Origin: Sandaracinus amylolyticus
GTDB lineage: Bacteria > Myxococcota_A > Polyangia > Polyangiales > Sandaracinaceae
Direction of reading: 5' to 3'
Assembly (NCBI RefSeq): GCF_000737325.1
Contig: NZ_CP011125.1
Span: 868,001-932,000, forward strand
DNA length: 64,000 nt
The position numbers and the translations under genes were made by a program. Below, in pieces: positions 55,601-64,000 of the stretch (its first letter is position 1; every line of letters starts with the position of its first letter). The notes under the pieces were generated by a model. The model did no database searches and was not told the DNA's origin. It saw only the letters and a list, made by a program, of their open reading frames with translations.

Positions 55601-56377
55601 GCGAGCGAGCGCGCGCACCCGGTGTGGACGCTGCTCGCGCGCTCGGCGATGGCGCACAGCCTCGACGGACAGCTCGGTGCGTCGCGCGCGCTCGCGCTCG
55701 AGGCGATCGAGCTCGCGACGCGGCAGGGCGACGACACCGCGGTGATCTTCGGGCACGGGTACGCGATCCCGTTCGTCGGCGCGTGCCGCTCGCGCGAGGC
55801 GCTCGCCGCGCTCGACGCGCTACACGAGGCGCAGGCGCACACCGCGATGCCGATCGCGCTCGCGTGGATCGATCTGTGGCGCGCGAGCGTGCGACAGCTC
55901 GTCGACGGGCACGCGCCGGAGCTCGAGGCGCACGCGCGGCAGCACGATCTCTCCCGCGCCGAGGCCGCGCGTTATCTGTTGATCCTCGGGCACGTGCTCG
56001 GTGATCGGCTCGACGCGGCGGAGGCGGAGATCGCGCGCGCGCCGTTCGTGACCGCGCGCTTCCGGCCGACGGCGATGGAGGCGCGGATCGCGCTGCGGCG
56101 CGGCGCGCCCGAGACCGCGCTCGCGCGGCTCGACGACGCGGCGCGCGAGGCGAGCGCGGTGACGTCGGTGTGGAGCTGGGAGTGGATCCACCTGACGCGC
56201 GCCGAGGCGCTGCTCGCGATGGGGCGCGACGACGAGGCGCGCATCGCTGCGCGCACCGGGCTCGAGCGGCTCGCGATCACGCTCGAGGGCGCCGATCCGT
56301 GGATGCGCGAGATCGTCGACGCGTCGTGCGTGCCGGTGATCGCGCTGCGCGAGATCGCGGCGCGCCTCGGCGGCTGA
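52628..56377 (+). CDS. Ser/Thr protein kinase fused to AAA-type ATPase and helical repeats
   Basis: 1,249 residues. The kinase (1-270) has GEGGMGEVW, VALKRL (Lys38), HRDVKPANVM (about 124-133) and DLGIA (DFG replaced by DLG, a common bacterial variant). A cyclase-like remnant (about 290-440) follows. The ATPase has APGVGKSRLGREL (Walker A, about 471) and VIEDLHWADEV (Walker B). Residues 820-1249 are TPR-like helices. This is the AfsR/PknK-like signal-transducing ATPase layout, typical of myxobacteria. It probably regulates transcription or other proteins by phosphorylation; the target is unknown. Its stop abuts the next gene's as TGATCA. Confidence 0.9.
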   Translation: MARRFADRFELIERAGEGGMGEVWKALDHETGSLVALKRLRGTGREQARFEREARLLEQVRHPALVAHVAHGIDDGRPYLAMSWIEGESLAARLARAPLSLGDTLQLARRVASALAALHAVGAVHRDVKPANVMLPHGRAQDAVLLDLGIARERDAPLVTATNLILGTIGYLSPEQARSEQHVDARADVFSLGCVLFECASGEPLYAADNAIAMLARMLAETPRRLRSVRPEVPEPLDDLVASMLASAPDDRPAGGVAVLRALDEIGPLDAAVATSQPRARPALSRNEQRFSLAAWVELASPTPLREGVTLDEVALDVTLRDTASRLRELGADLVPIGPTSALVVVEPRGTVADQAELAASVLCDLLTSRPSLRAAMAAGLATTSAGVPAGEVLARATRLARGTSAGTIALDDTLVELLGARFEVAGHVLGRARERAEATPFIGRDKELATMEAMLAEVIDEGAPRGVLVTAAPGVGKSRLGRELSTRLRARGDVRVIEASAEVTSARSVNATTRALVRAAAGLPPHAPGARVDPRDGDRLRGYLRSLPLDDAERVADLLCDLIGAPPRAPGIVLAAARGDAELTSRWTRRSVREWLAAECARAPVVLVIEDLHWADEVTLGHLGDALRARPPCPLLVVALARPEVRDHLRTPWPHTTHLTLSELGARASERLVRAALGLETSNETISRIVERAGGNPLFLEELSRFVRERRAAADPSAPKRRTLPPTVAAVLHARLDDLPADRRRVLRAASVLGDRFLAEGVAAITGESVTIVERTLHAIASRGMVERTDEGWAFSHALVREAAYATMSPDDAPTAHARAADWLEGRGDPDPREMLAHVERAKDAEREAQWLLRATARAWDAGADRETFELAARGLARATTDEERGAYEAWTAVSCLWRGELERGLEHARRAVSIVPLSHPIASLAVGSAVYLAGVSGDLQTVALITQAWIAQGAVPSGRQGGIALVGILIALDHAGATDVARGVLERAMASERAHPVWTLLARSAMAHSLDGQLGASRALALEAIELATRQGDDTAVIFGHGYAIPFVGACRSREALAALDALHEAQAHTAMPIALAWIDLWRASVRQLVDGHAPELEAHARQHDLSRAEAARYLLILGHVLGDRLDAAEAEIARAPFVTARFRPTAMEARIALRRGAPETALARLDDAAREASAVTSVWSWEWIHLTRAEALLAMGRDDEARIAARTGLERLAITLEGADPWMREIVDASCVPVIALREIAARLGG

Positions 56378-57409
56378 TCAGCGCGGGAGCTGCAGCGACG
56401 CGCGGATGTCGCGCAGCTGCGCGTCGCCGCCGGCGACGAACGAGGGCGAGAACGGGCCCACCCACACGAGCTCGATCACCGCGCCGGACGCGATCAGCAC
56501 GTCGTGGATCTCGATGACGTTCGGGTCGGCCTCGCGGCGACCGCGCACCTCGCAGTACGTGACGCCCGAGCCGGGCAGCACGTCGTCGCGACGCTCGGTC
56601 ATCGTCAGACTCGCGCTCGTCTGGAGCAGCTCGCAGTACTGCGCGAGCGGCAGCGTCGCCGGCCGCGTGACGAGCACGAGCGTGCCGAGGCCGCGGATCG
56701 GCTCGGACGTGTAGCGCGCCGTCGTGCCGTGCTCCTCCTGGATCGTCTCGAGCGAGGGGGCGCCCGGCATCGCGAAGGAGAGGCCCGGCAGGAGCGCGAC
56801 GTCGACGCGCGCGTCGACCGGCAGGAACCACGAAGGCGCTTCACCGAACGCGATGCTCTCGATCACGCGCGCCCCGAGCGCCTCGACCTGCGCCTCGGCG
56901 AGCCCGGCGCCGACGACGACGAGGCTCACCACCGCGCGGCCGTGGAGGAACACCGCGGCGCTCATCGCGCCGTCGCCCAGCGCGCGGCAGTCGGCGCCGA
57001 CGAACAAGCGTCCCGCGTGGCCCTGGTGCTCGATCGTGCGCACCGGCCGCGGCGTGCACGCGCGCTGGGGATCGCGCGAGCGCTCGACCATCAGCGCGCC
57101 GACGCGATCGAGCGCCGCGGCCTCGAGCGCGGGCGTGACGACGCCGGTCAGCGCCTCGATCGAGACGACGAACGCGAGCGGCTCCTGTCCGACGACGTAC
57201 TGCACGGTCTCGCCGTCCTCGCGCGTCGAGACCTGACGCGCCGGCGTGCCGGGCATGTCGATCGAGAAGCCGCCCTCGGGGATCGCGGCGCGCGCCCACG
57301 CGCTCTCGGGCAGGTTCACCGACGTGGTGCCCGATGGAGCGCTCTGCGCACCGCCGCAGCCGAGGGCCAGGAGAGCAGACAGACCGATCGCGCTGACGGT
57401 GCGGAGCAT
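56378..57409 (-). CDS. lipoprotein of unknown function
   Basis: 343 residues. Lipobox LLALGC. Two similar halves, each starting with a segment of the type GGFSIDMPGTPARQVSTRED (43-) or GLSFAMPGAPSLETIQEEHG (210-), a duplication like that of PsbP/DUF1795-type domains. No catalytic motif seen. Probably a periplasmic or surface protein. Unrelated in function to the kinase as far as can be seen. Confidence 0.75.
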   Translation of the reverse strand: MLRTVSAIGLSALLALGCGGAQSAPSGTTSVNLPESAWARAAIPEGGFSIDMPGTPARQVSTREDGETVQYVVGQEPLAFVVSIEALTGVVTPALEAAALDRVGALMVERSRDPQRACTPRPVRTIEHQGHAGRLFVGADCRALGDGAMSAAVFLHGRAVVSLVVVGAGLAEAQVEALGARVIESIAFGEAPSWFLPVDARVDVALLPGLSFAMPGAPSLETIQEEHGTTARYTSEPIRGLGTLVLVTRPATLPLAQYCELLQTSASLTMTERRDDVLPGSGVTYCEVRGRREADPNVIEIHDVLIASGAVIELVWVGPFSPSFVAGGDAQLRDIRASLQLPR

Positions 57410-57467
57410 GCGCGCGTGCCGCTAACACGCGCCATCCCGCCGAGCAAACGAGCGCCCCGGCGTCGGC

Positions 57468-58082
57468 TCAGCCTCGCGATGCGCGCCGGAGCACGAGGAT
57501 CCAGTTGTTCGCGGGCATCGCGATCCGCTGCTCCAGCGCGAGCCCGTGCTGCGCCGCGACGTCCTGCACCTGCTCGAGATCGCGCACGCCCCAGCGCGGA
57601 TCGCGCGTCTTCAGCCACGCGTCGAACTCCTCGTTGCTCGGCGCGGTGTGCGCTCCGCCGATGCGATACGAGCCGTAGAGCACGAGCGGGGCCCCCTCGT
57701 GATCGAGCACGCGCGCCGCGCCGCGCATCAGCCCCGGCGTCGACTCCCACGGCGACGCGTGGATCATGTTGATGCACACGATCGCGTCGGCGCGCGTGAT
57801 CGGCCACGCCTCTTCGCAGACGTCGAGCGCGATCGGCGCGCGGACGTTCGACGGGCGCGCGTCCGCGAGGCGCGCGGCGATGCTCGCGATCGCATCGGGA
57901 TCCCGATCGCTCGGCTGCCACTCGAGCGCGGGCATCGCGTCCGCGAAGAACGTGACGTGCTCTCCCGTGCCCTCCGCGATCGTCAGCACCGTCCCGCGCT
58001 CGGGCAGCACGCGCCGCAGCACGTCGAGGATCGGCGCGCGATTGCGCAGCGCGGCCGGCGAAGTTCGCATCGGGTCCGACAT
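57468..58082 (-). CDS. DUF938-family SAM-dependent methyltransferase
   Basis: 204 residues. RTSPAALRNRAPILDVLRRVLPERGTVLTIAEGTGEHVTFFAD carries the SAM-binding glycine loop, and EWQPSDRDPDA plus ICINMIHASPWE are typical of DUF938 proteins. The substrate is unknown. It is divergent from the HEAT-like gene, with 29 bp between starts. Confidence 0.86.
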   Translation of the reverse strand: MSDPMRTSPAALRNRAPILDVLRRVLPERGTVLTIAEGTGEHVTFFADAMPALEWQPSDRDPDAIASIAARLADARPSNVRAPIALDVCEEAWPITRADAIVCINMIHASPWESTPGLMRGAARVLDHEGAPLVLYGSYRIGGAHTAPSNEEFDAWLKTRDPRWGVRDLEQVQDVAAQHGLALEQRIAMPANNWILVLRRASRG

Positions 58083-58111
58083 GCGCGCGATCCCACCATA
58101 GACTGCGCCGC

Positions 58112-59302
58112 ATGGCCATCGACGCCGACATCGAGAGCGCGCTCGCGCGCGTTCCCTGGAGCTCGCTCCAGCACTGCCGAGGCAGCGCGGAGGACGTGCC
58201 CGCGCTGGTGCGCACGATGCTGAGCGCGACCCGCGCGTCGGAGCGCACCGAGGCGCGCCGCGCGCTCGCCGAGCGCATCCAGCACCAGGGCAGCGTCGTC
58301 GAGGCGACGCCGCACGTCGCGGCGATCCTCACGCGCGCGCTGCGGGTCGCGCCGCCCGACGATCGCGCGCACCTCGCCGCGCTGATCGCGCAGCTCGCGT
58401 ACGCAACGACGATGACCGAGGGCTCGGGCGCGCTCCTCTGGGCGAGCGACGCCGAGCGCCCGAAGCTCGAAGCGCAGCACCGCCGCGAGGTCGCGTGGGT
58501 GCGCGCGACGCGACGCGCGACCTGGGGCGCGCGCGACGCGCTGCTCGAGATGCTCGACGTCGAAGGCGACGAGGCGCTCCTCCTGAACGTGCCGTCGGCG
58601 CTCGTCGCGCTGATCGACGCAGCGGGCGACGATGCCCCCGAGGGCACCGATCTCGACGCGACCGCGCGCGAATTCGCGCTCGCGATCGCAGCCCGCGCGC
58701 GCAAGCCCGCGACCGAGAAGGCGCACGCCGGGCACGCGTTCGCGCTCGGTCACCTCGCGAAGCGCGTGCCCGAGCTCCTCCCCGCGCTTCGGGCCGCGCT
58801 CGATCGCGCGCCGTGGCCCGCGCGTGTCGCGTCGGCGATCGGCGTGCTGCGCGTCTCGCCCCACGACGAGCGCGCGACCGACGTGCTGATCGAGGCGCTG
58901 CGCCGCCGCGACGAGCACGAGACGTGGTTCGCTCATCCGTTCCCCTGGCGATCGGGGCACTTCCGCTTCTTCCTCATCGCGGTGCTCGCGGGCGATCGTG
59001 TCTCCGACGCGGGGTTCGAGCGCGCGCTGCCGGTGCTCGTCGACGTCGCGCGCCGCGACGCCTCGCAGTCGACGTTCGAGCAGGACGCGCTGCGCCCGCT
59101 CGAGCGCGCCCTCGAGGGCACGACGATCACGCCGCGCACCCGCCGCGCCGATCTCCCGCGCGCCGCGCTCGTGCTGCTCGACGCGCTCTACGACAACGCC
59201 GAGATGTGGTCGCAGAAGGACGGGAGCGTCGACGTCGCGCTCCGCCCGCTCGGCCTCGCCAACGACGTCGCGTCGTGGCGCGCGCTCCTCGAGCGCGCGT
59301 GA
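58112..59302 (+). CDS. HEAT-like helical repeat protein
   Basis: 396 residues, mostly amphipathic helices of about 35-40 residues (for example VPELLPALRAALDRAPWPARVASAIGVL), resembling ARM/HEAT repeats. No catalytic site, no signal. Probably a cytoplasmic binding scaffold. I cannot name a specific family. Confidence 0.72.
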   Translation: MAIDADIESALARVPWSSLQHCRGSAEDVPALVRTMLSATRASERTEARRALAERIQHQGSVVEATPHVAAILTRALRVAPPDDRAHLAALIAQLAYATTMTEGSGALLWASDAERPKLEAQHRREVAWVRATRRATWGARDALLEMLDVEGDEALLLNVPSALVALIDAAGDDAPEGTDLDATAREFALAIAARARKPATEKAHAGHAFALGHLAKRVPELLPALRAALDRAPWPARVASAIGVLRVSPHDERATDVLIEALRRRDEHETWFAHPFPWRSGHFRFFLIAVLAGDRVSDAGFERALPVLVDVARRDASQSTFEQDALRPLERALEGTTITPRTRRADLPRAALVLLDALYDNAEMWSQKDGSVDVALRPLGLANDVASWRALLERA

Positions 59303-59321
59303 TCGGGCATCATCGCGCCCG

Positions 59322-60149
59322 ATGATCGTCCTCGTCACCGGGTGCCGCAGCGGGTTCGGCAAGCTCATCGCGATCGGCGCCGCGCGCGCCGGTCACACCG
59401 TCTACGCGGGCGTGCGCGATCCATCCGCGTCGCCCGAGCTCACCGAGGGCGCGCGCGGGCTCTCGGTGATCCCGATCGCGCTCGACGTCACCGACGCGGC
59501 CCAGCGCGAGGAAGCGATCGCGCGCATCGTGCGCGAGCAGGGTCGCCTCGACGCGCTGGTGAACAACGCCGGCGTCGGGCTCGCGGGCTTCCAGGAGCAG
59601 GTCGCGACCGACGAGCTGCAGCGCCTCTTCGAGGTGAACGTCGTCGCGCCGCACGCGCTCACGCGCCTCGCGCTGCCGCACCTCCGCGCGTCGAAGGGCA
59701 TCGTGATCAACGTCTCGTCGATGGCGGGACGACAGGCGCTGCCCGGGCTCGGCGCATACGCCGCGTCGAAGTTCGCGCTCGAGGGCATGACCGAAGCGCT
59801 GCGCCACGAGATGCGCCCGTTCGGCGTGCGCGTCGTGCTCGTGGAGCCTGGTCCGTACCAAACGGACATCTTCGGGCGCAATCGATGGACCGCGCGCGCC
59901 GCGAGCGAGCCGGGCCCGTACCACGCGTTCCTGAAGCGCATGGAGTCGATGCTCGCGAGCGCCGAGCGCCGCATGGGCGATCCCCAGGAGGTCGCGGAGC
60001 TCGCGGTGCGCCTATTGAGCGATCCGCGTCCGCGTCTTCGCTACGCGCTCGGCCCGGGCGTGCGCGCGCGCCTGCTCGCGCGCAGCGCGCTGCCGTTCGA
60101 AGTGACCGAAGCGATCCTCGCCCGCGTCATCAACGTGCGCGCGGAGTGA
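59322..60149 (+). CDS. short-chain dehydrogenase/reductase
   Basis: 275 residues. TGCRSGFGKLIAIGAARAG (cofactor site), LDALVNNAGVG, VINVSSMAGRQ and YAASKFALEGMTEAL (catalytic Tyr and Lys) are all present, so it is a complete classical SDR. ATG 59322 gives the normal N-terminus. Substrate unknown. It lies 19 bp after the HEAT-like gene and 8 bp before the Imm22-like gene. Confidence 0.92.
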   Translation: MIVLVTGCRSGFGKLIAIGAARAGHTVYAGVRDPSASPELTEGARGLSVIPIALDVTDAAQREEAIARIVREQGRLDALVNNAGVGLAGFQEQVATDELQRLFEVNVVAPHALTRLALPHLRASKGIVINVSSMAGRQALPGLGAYAASKFALEGMTEALRHEMRPFGVRVVLVEPGPYQTDIFGRNRWTARAASEPGPYHAFLKRMESMLASAERRMGDPQEVAELAVRLLSDPRPRLRYALGPGVRARLLARSALPFEVTEAILARVINVRAE

Positions 60150-60157
60150 GGCGACGG

Positions 60158-60532
60158 ATGGCGCGCATGGAAGAAGACGAGACGCAGCTGAGCGTGTGGG
60201 TCGGCGCGCTGACTCGAGAGGAGCTCGACGCCTACCTCGCCGAGAACTACGAACGCGCCGACGACGAGCCCGTCAGCAAGTTCGCCGCAGACAACGGCGC
60301 GACCTGGATCGATCACGACTGGATCGAGGCCACGGCGTTCGACGCGCCCACGACGATCGAGGATCTCCTCCGCAACTCCTCGTACGCCGAAGAGTGGCTC
60401 GAAGCCGTCGTGGCGAACTGTGACTCGAGGCCCGTCTACACGTGCGCCATCATGCTCTTCCGGCACGTCGCGCCCGCAGGCCCTGCAGGTCCGATGACGT
60501 GCCTCGGCGCGTTCCGCTACGTCGACGACTGA
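60158..60532 (+). CDS. Imm22-like immunity-family protein
   Basis: 124 residues. LSVWVGALTREELDAYLAENYE and SKFAADNGATWIDHDWIEA match the Imm22 family of polymorphic-toxin immunity proteins, which neutralise toxins by direct binding. ATG 60158 or 60167 are both possible. No toxin gene lies next to it, so it may be an orphan immunity or have another role. Confidence 0.7.
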   Translation: MARMEEDETQLSVWVGALTREELDAYLAENYERADDEPVSKFAADNGATWIDHDWIEATAFDAPTTIEDLLRNSSYAEEWLEAVVANCDSRPVYTCAIMLFRHVAPAGPAGPMTCLGAFRYVDD

Positions 60533-60915
60533 CGTTCCGCCACTCGAGACTCTCACGCGCGCGTTCTCCATTTCCGCGCGCAGCGCGCACACGCGCGAAG
60601 CGCGGTGCTATCCGCGAGCGTCCGGGGCGCGCGAATAGCGCGACTCGGTCGCGAGCCTCCTCACCCTCATCGAGCGAGACGGCAGACACGCGGTACCGGG
60701 CGCGGGGGGTGGGGTCGGCGCCTTCGCGCAGCGGGTCCGGTCGACGGAAACGCGAGAACGTCGGCGAGCGAGCAGAGCGCGCGAAGGCGCGCGCCGCGAG
60801 CGAAGCTCCGCTTCCCGAAGCTCTCAGCGCCACTGAGCGGCAGCCGCGAGTACCAAGGCGCCGAGCCCACCCCCCGCGCCTCTCGTCGAAGCGCCTCCGG
60901 GTTTGGCTCTCGCTC
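60533..60915. other. 383-bp intergenic region without a supported gene
   Basis: Between the convergent Imm22-like and type 2 ATP-grasp genes. Only Arg-rich, motif-free frames cross it, which look like composition noise. Type 2 ATP-grasp genes are often followed by an alpha-E-domain gene; none is visible here. I see no clear hairpin or RNA. Confidence 0.6.
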
Positions 60916-62355
60916 CTACTCCGCGAGCACCCACGTGTCCTTGCTGCCGCCGCCCTGCGAGCTGTTCACCACGAGCGAGCCGCGTCGCAGCGCGACGCGC
61001 GTGAGCCCGCCGGGCAGCACGTACACGTCCTCGCCGAACAAGATGTACGGGCGCAGATCGACGTGGCGTCCCTCGATGCGCGTGCCGCGCTCGTCGTGCA
61101 CCAGCGTCGGCGCGCGCGAGAGCGCGAGCGTCGGCTGCGCGATGTAGTTGCGCGGCTCGGCGCGGATGCGCTCCGCGAACTTCGCGCGCTCCTCCGCGGT
61201 CGACGCGGGACCGATCAACATGCCGTACCCGCCCGACTCGTTCGCCGCCTTCACGACGAGCTCGTCGAGGTGCTCGAGCACGTACGCGCACTGGTCGGGC
61301 TCGCGGCACACCCAGGTCGGCACGTTCGGCAGGATCGCGTCCTCGCCCAGGTAGTAACGAATGATCTTCGGCACGTACGCGTAGACGACCTTGTCGTCCG
61401 CGATCCCCGTGCCCGGCGCGTTGCACAGCGCGACGTTGCCCTTCGCCCACGCGCCCACGATCCCCGGCACACCGAGCAGCGAGTCGGGGCGGAACGCCTG
61501 CGGATCGAGGAACGTGTCGTCGATGCGGCGATAGACGACGTCGACGCGCGAGAAGCCGCGCGTGGTCCGCATGTACACGCGGTCGTCGTCGACCACGAGA
61601 TCGCTCCCCTGCACCAGCGGCACGCCCATCTGCTGCGCGAGGAACGAGTGCTCGAAGTACGCGCTGTTGTGGATGCCCGGCGTGAGCAGCACGACGTTCC
61701 GTCCGTCGCTCGGCGACATCGCCTCGAGCGTCGCGCGGAGGCGCCCCGGGTACTCGTCGACCGGGCGAACGCGCGAGGCCTCGAACACCTGGGGGAACAC
61801 GCGCTTCATCAGCGCGCGGTTCTCGAGCACGTAGCTCACGCCGCTCGGGCACCGGAGGTTGTCCTCGAGCACGTGGAACGCGCCGCTCGCGTCGCGCACG
61901 AGATCGGTGCCGGTCACGTGGATCCACGTCCCGCGCGGCGGCGTGATCCCGCGGCACGCGGGGAGATAGCCCTTGCCGCTCTCGATGAGATCGCGCGGCA
62001 CGATCCCGTCGGCGAGGATCTTCTGAGCGCCGTAGAGATCCGCGACGAACATGTTGAGCGCGCGGATGCGCTGCTCGAGCCCGCGCTCGACGAGCGTCCA
62101 CGCGTCCGCGGTCACGATGCGCGGCACGACGTCGAAGGGGAAGATCTTCTCCGTTCCTTCTTCGTGCCCGTAGACCTGGAACGTGATCCCGAGCGTGAGC
62201 ATCGACTTCTCGGCGGCGCGCTCGCGCCGCGCGATCTCCTCGACGCTCAGCTGCCCGAGCCGCTGCACGAAGGGCTCGCATCCCGGCCGCGGCACCCCGG
62301 GCGCCGTGAACATCTCGTCGTGGAACCCGCCGAGATCGTAGTCCGTCACGTCCAT
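60916..62355 (-). CDS. circularly permuted type 2 ATP-grasp family protein
   Basis: 479 residues. RRERAAEKSMLTLGITFQVY, PRGTWIHVTGTDLVRDASG, HVLEDNLRCPSGVSYVLENR, LLTPGIHNSAYFEHSFLA and VVKAANESGGYGMLIGP are the hallmarks of this family, in permuted order. These proteins are thought to make peptide-like bonds and usually sit with alpha-E, transglutaminase and GCS2 genes (established as a genomic association). Here the usual neighbours are missing. The gene is convergent with the Imm22-like gene. Confidence 0.9.
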   Translation of the reverse strand: MDVTDYDLGGFHDEMFTAPGVPRPGCEPFVQRLGQLSVEEIARRERAAEKSMLTLGITFQVYGHEEGTEKIFPFDVVPRIVTADAWTLVERGLEQRIRALNMFVADLYGAQKILADGIVPRDLIESGKGYLPACRGITPPRGTWIHVTGTDLVRDASGAFHVLEDNLRCPSGVSYVLENRALMKRVFPQVFEASRVRPVDEYPGRLRATLEAMSPSDGRNVVLLTPGIHNSAYFEHSFLAQQMGVPLVQGSDLVVDDDRVYMRTTRGFSRVDVVYRRIDDTFLDPQAFRPDSLLGVPGIVGAWAKGNVALCNAPGTGIADDKVVYAYVPKIIRYYLGEDAILPNVPTWVCREPDQCAYVLEHLDELVVKAANESGGYGMLIGPASTAEERAKFAERIRAEPRNYIAQPTLALSRAPTLVHDERGTRIEGRHVDLRPYILFGEDVYVLPGGLTRVALRRGSLVVNSSQGGGSKDTWVLAE

Positions 62356-62433
62356 GTCGAGCGCCAGGATAGACGTGCGACCACGCGCTCGGAAAGCGCG
62401 AATTTCACGCGTTTCGCGCGTGTTTCGCGATCC

Positions 62434-62826
62434 TCAGAACGTCGACGGCGCCGGGCCCGCGCTGCCGAGCACGCGATCCGCGAGCTTGTTGATCTCGTCC
62501 TGCAGGATCATCGGCGCGATGAACGCGGTCACGCCGTTGAACACCGCGACCGCGTAGAGGATGACGAGCAGCGTCGACTTGTCCTCGTGCTGCATCCCGC
62601 GTGATCCGTACATCTCGTGCACGACCTGCGCGTTCCGGTAGGCGACGTAGACGACCCACAGACCACACGTCAGCAGCGTGAGGATCAGATCCATCGTCGG
62701 GTTCAGATCGTCGCGCCCCGAGACGCGCTTCAGCTCCTCGGTGGTCGAGTACTGCCACCACAGGTGATAGAGGCCGCACGTCACGAAGGTCAGGACGAGG
62801 ACGATCCAGGGCTCGCGCTTGGTCAT
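62434..62826 (-). CDS. DUF4234-family small membrane protein
   Basis: 130 residues with three membrane segments: WIVLVLTFVTCGLYHLWW, DLILTLLTCGLWVVYVAY and LLVILYAVAVFNGVTAFIAP. The two TCGL(Y/W) repeats and the charged loop EELKRVSGRDDLNPT are typical of DUF4234. Function unknown. It is divergent from atpD, with 183 bp between. Confidence 0.85.
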   Translation of the reverse strand: MTKREPWIVLVLTFVTCGLYHLWWQYSTTEELKRVSGRDDLNPTMDLILTLLTCGLWVVYVAYRNAQVVHEMYGSRGMQHEDKSTLLVILYAVAVFNGVTAFIAPMILQDEINKLADRVLGSAGPAPSTF

Positions 62827-62851
62827 GGTCGTGCTCCTACCTACGCACGAG

Positions 62852-62865
62852 CAGCCCCGGGGCTG
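62852..62865. promoter_or_regulatory. 14-bp palindrome near the DUF4234 start
   Basis: CAGCCCC GGGGCTG is a perfect palindrome 26 bp upstream of the DUF4234 start and 145 bp upstream of atpD. It could be a protein site or may be chance at this GC content. Confidence 0.3.
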
Positions 62866-62883
62866 TCAGGCGCCCTTCGTTGA

Positions 62884-64000
<1,117 letters not shown>

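Noticed and set aside
60442-62604. A long plus-strand frame across the type 2 ATP-grasp gene
   Set aside because: Arg/Ala/His-rich noise; the family motifs are all on the minus strand.

Overview
The window is very GC-rich, densely coded and free of recognisable mobile DNA. Codon third positions are almost all G or C, so long spurious frames run antisense to most real genes. Several traits point to a myxobacterium-like member of Polyangia, perhaps near Sandaracinus (inference from style, not from a marker tree). These are a MYXO-CTERM-like segment at the left edge, many lipoproteins with Asp/Ala/Gly-rich linkers, a Ser/Thr kinase fused to an ATPase and a helical repeat region, an OmpA protein with thrombospondin type 3 repeats, and a giant RHS protein. 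I found no rRNA, tRNA, CRISPR array or insertion sequence.

Layout. 1-6.9 kb: envelope genes, namely an OmpA/TSP3 protein, a secreted protein, a barrel protein, a DUF4097-like lipoprotein, an ECF sigma factor, its probable membrane regulator, and a second barrel protein paralogous to the first. 6.9-11.5 kb: an S51/glutamine-amidotransferase-like protein lacking the nucleophile serine, an esterase, an ATP-grasp ligase, a small tail-anchored protein and an AgmX/TonB-like secreted protein. 11.5-14 kb: a PGRP-type amidase lipoprotein and a sterol desaturase-family hydroxylase. 13.9-21.8 kb (minus strand): five overlapping genes, a DUF2911 lipoprotein, bshC, bshA, a long PIG-L deacetylase and a sodium:solute symporter, which read as a bacillithiol-type thiol operon. 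21.9-27 kb: a PNGase F-like lipoprotein, then a FadH-like reductase and SnoaL-like pair divergent from a PadR regulator with palindromes between them. 27-37 kb (minus): a 1,449-residue lipoprotein followed by a 1,894-residue RHS protein. 37-42.4 kb: small lipoproteins, a nitronate monooxygenase-like enzyme, and a tautomerase/NTF2-like/SDR operon facing a LysR regulator. 42.4-52.5 kb: a PGM1-like peptide ligase, Cys-rich lipoproteins, an esterase coupled to a GCS2-CBS ligase, a TPR protein, a lipoprotein and an aspartoacylase-like hydrolase. 52.6-62.8 kb: a kinase-ATPase-TPR protein, a lipoprotein, a DUF938 methyltransferase, a HEAT-like protein, an SDR, an Imm22-like protein, a type 2 ATP-grasp ligase and a DUF4234 membrane protein. 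The right edge cuts atpD.

Two themes stand out. One is an unusual density of amide-bond chemistry: three ATP-grasp ligases of different families, one GCS2 ligase, two esterases, an S51-like protein and an aspartoacylase-like hydrolase lie within 55 kb, partly in translationally coupled pairs. The other is the bsh gene set, with a deacetylase and transporter that look membrane-bound. Both are inferences from gene content. No metabolite is known from the sequence.
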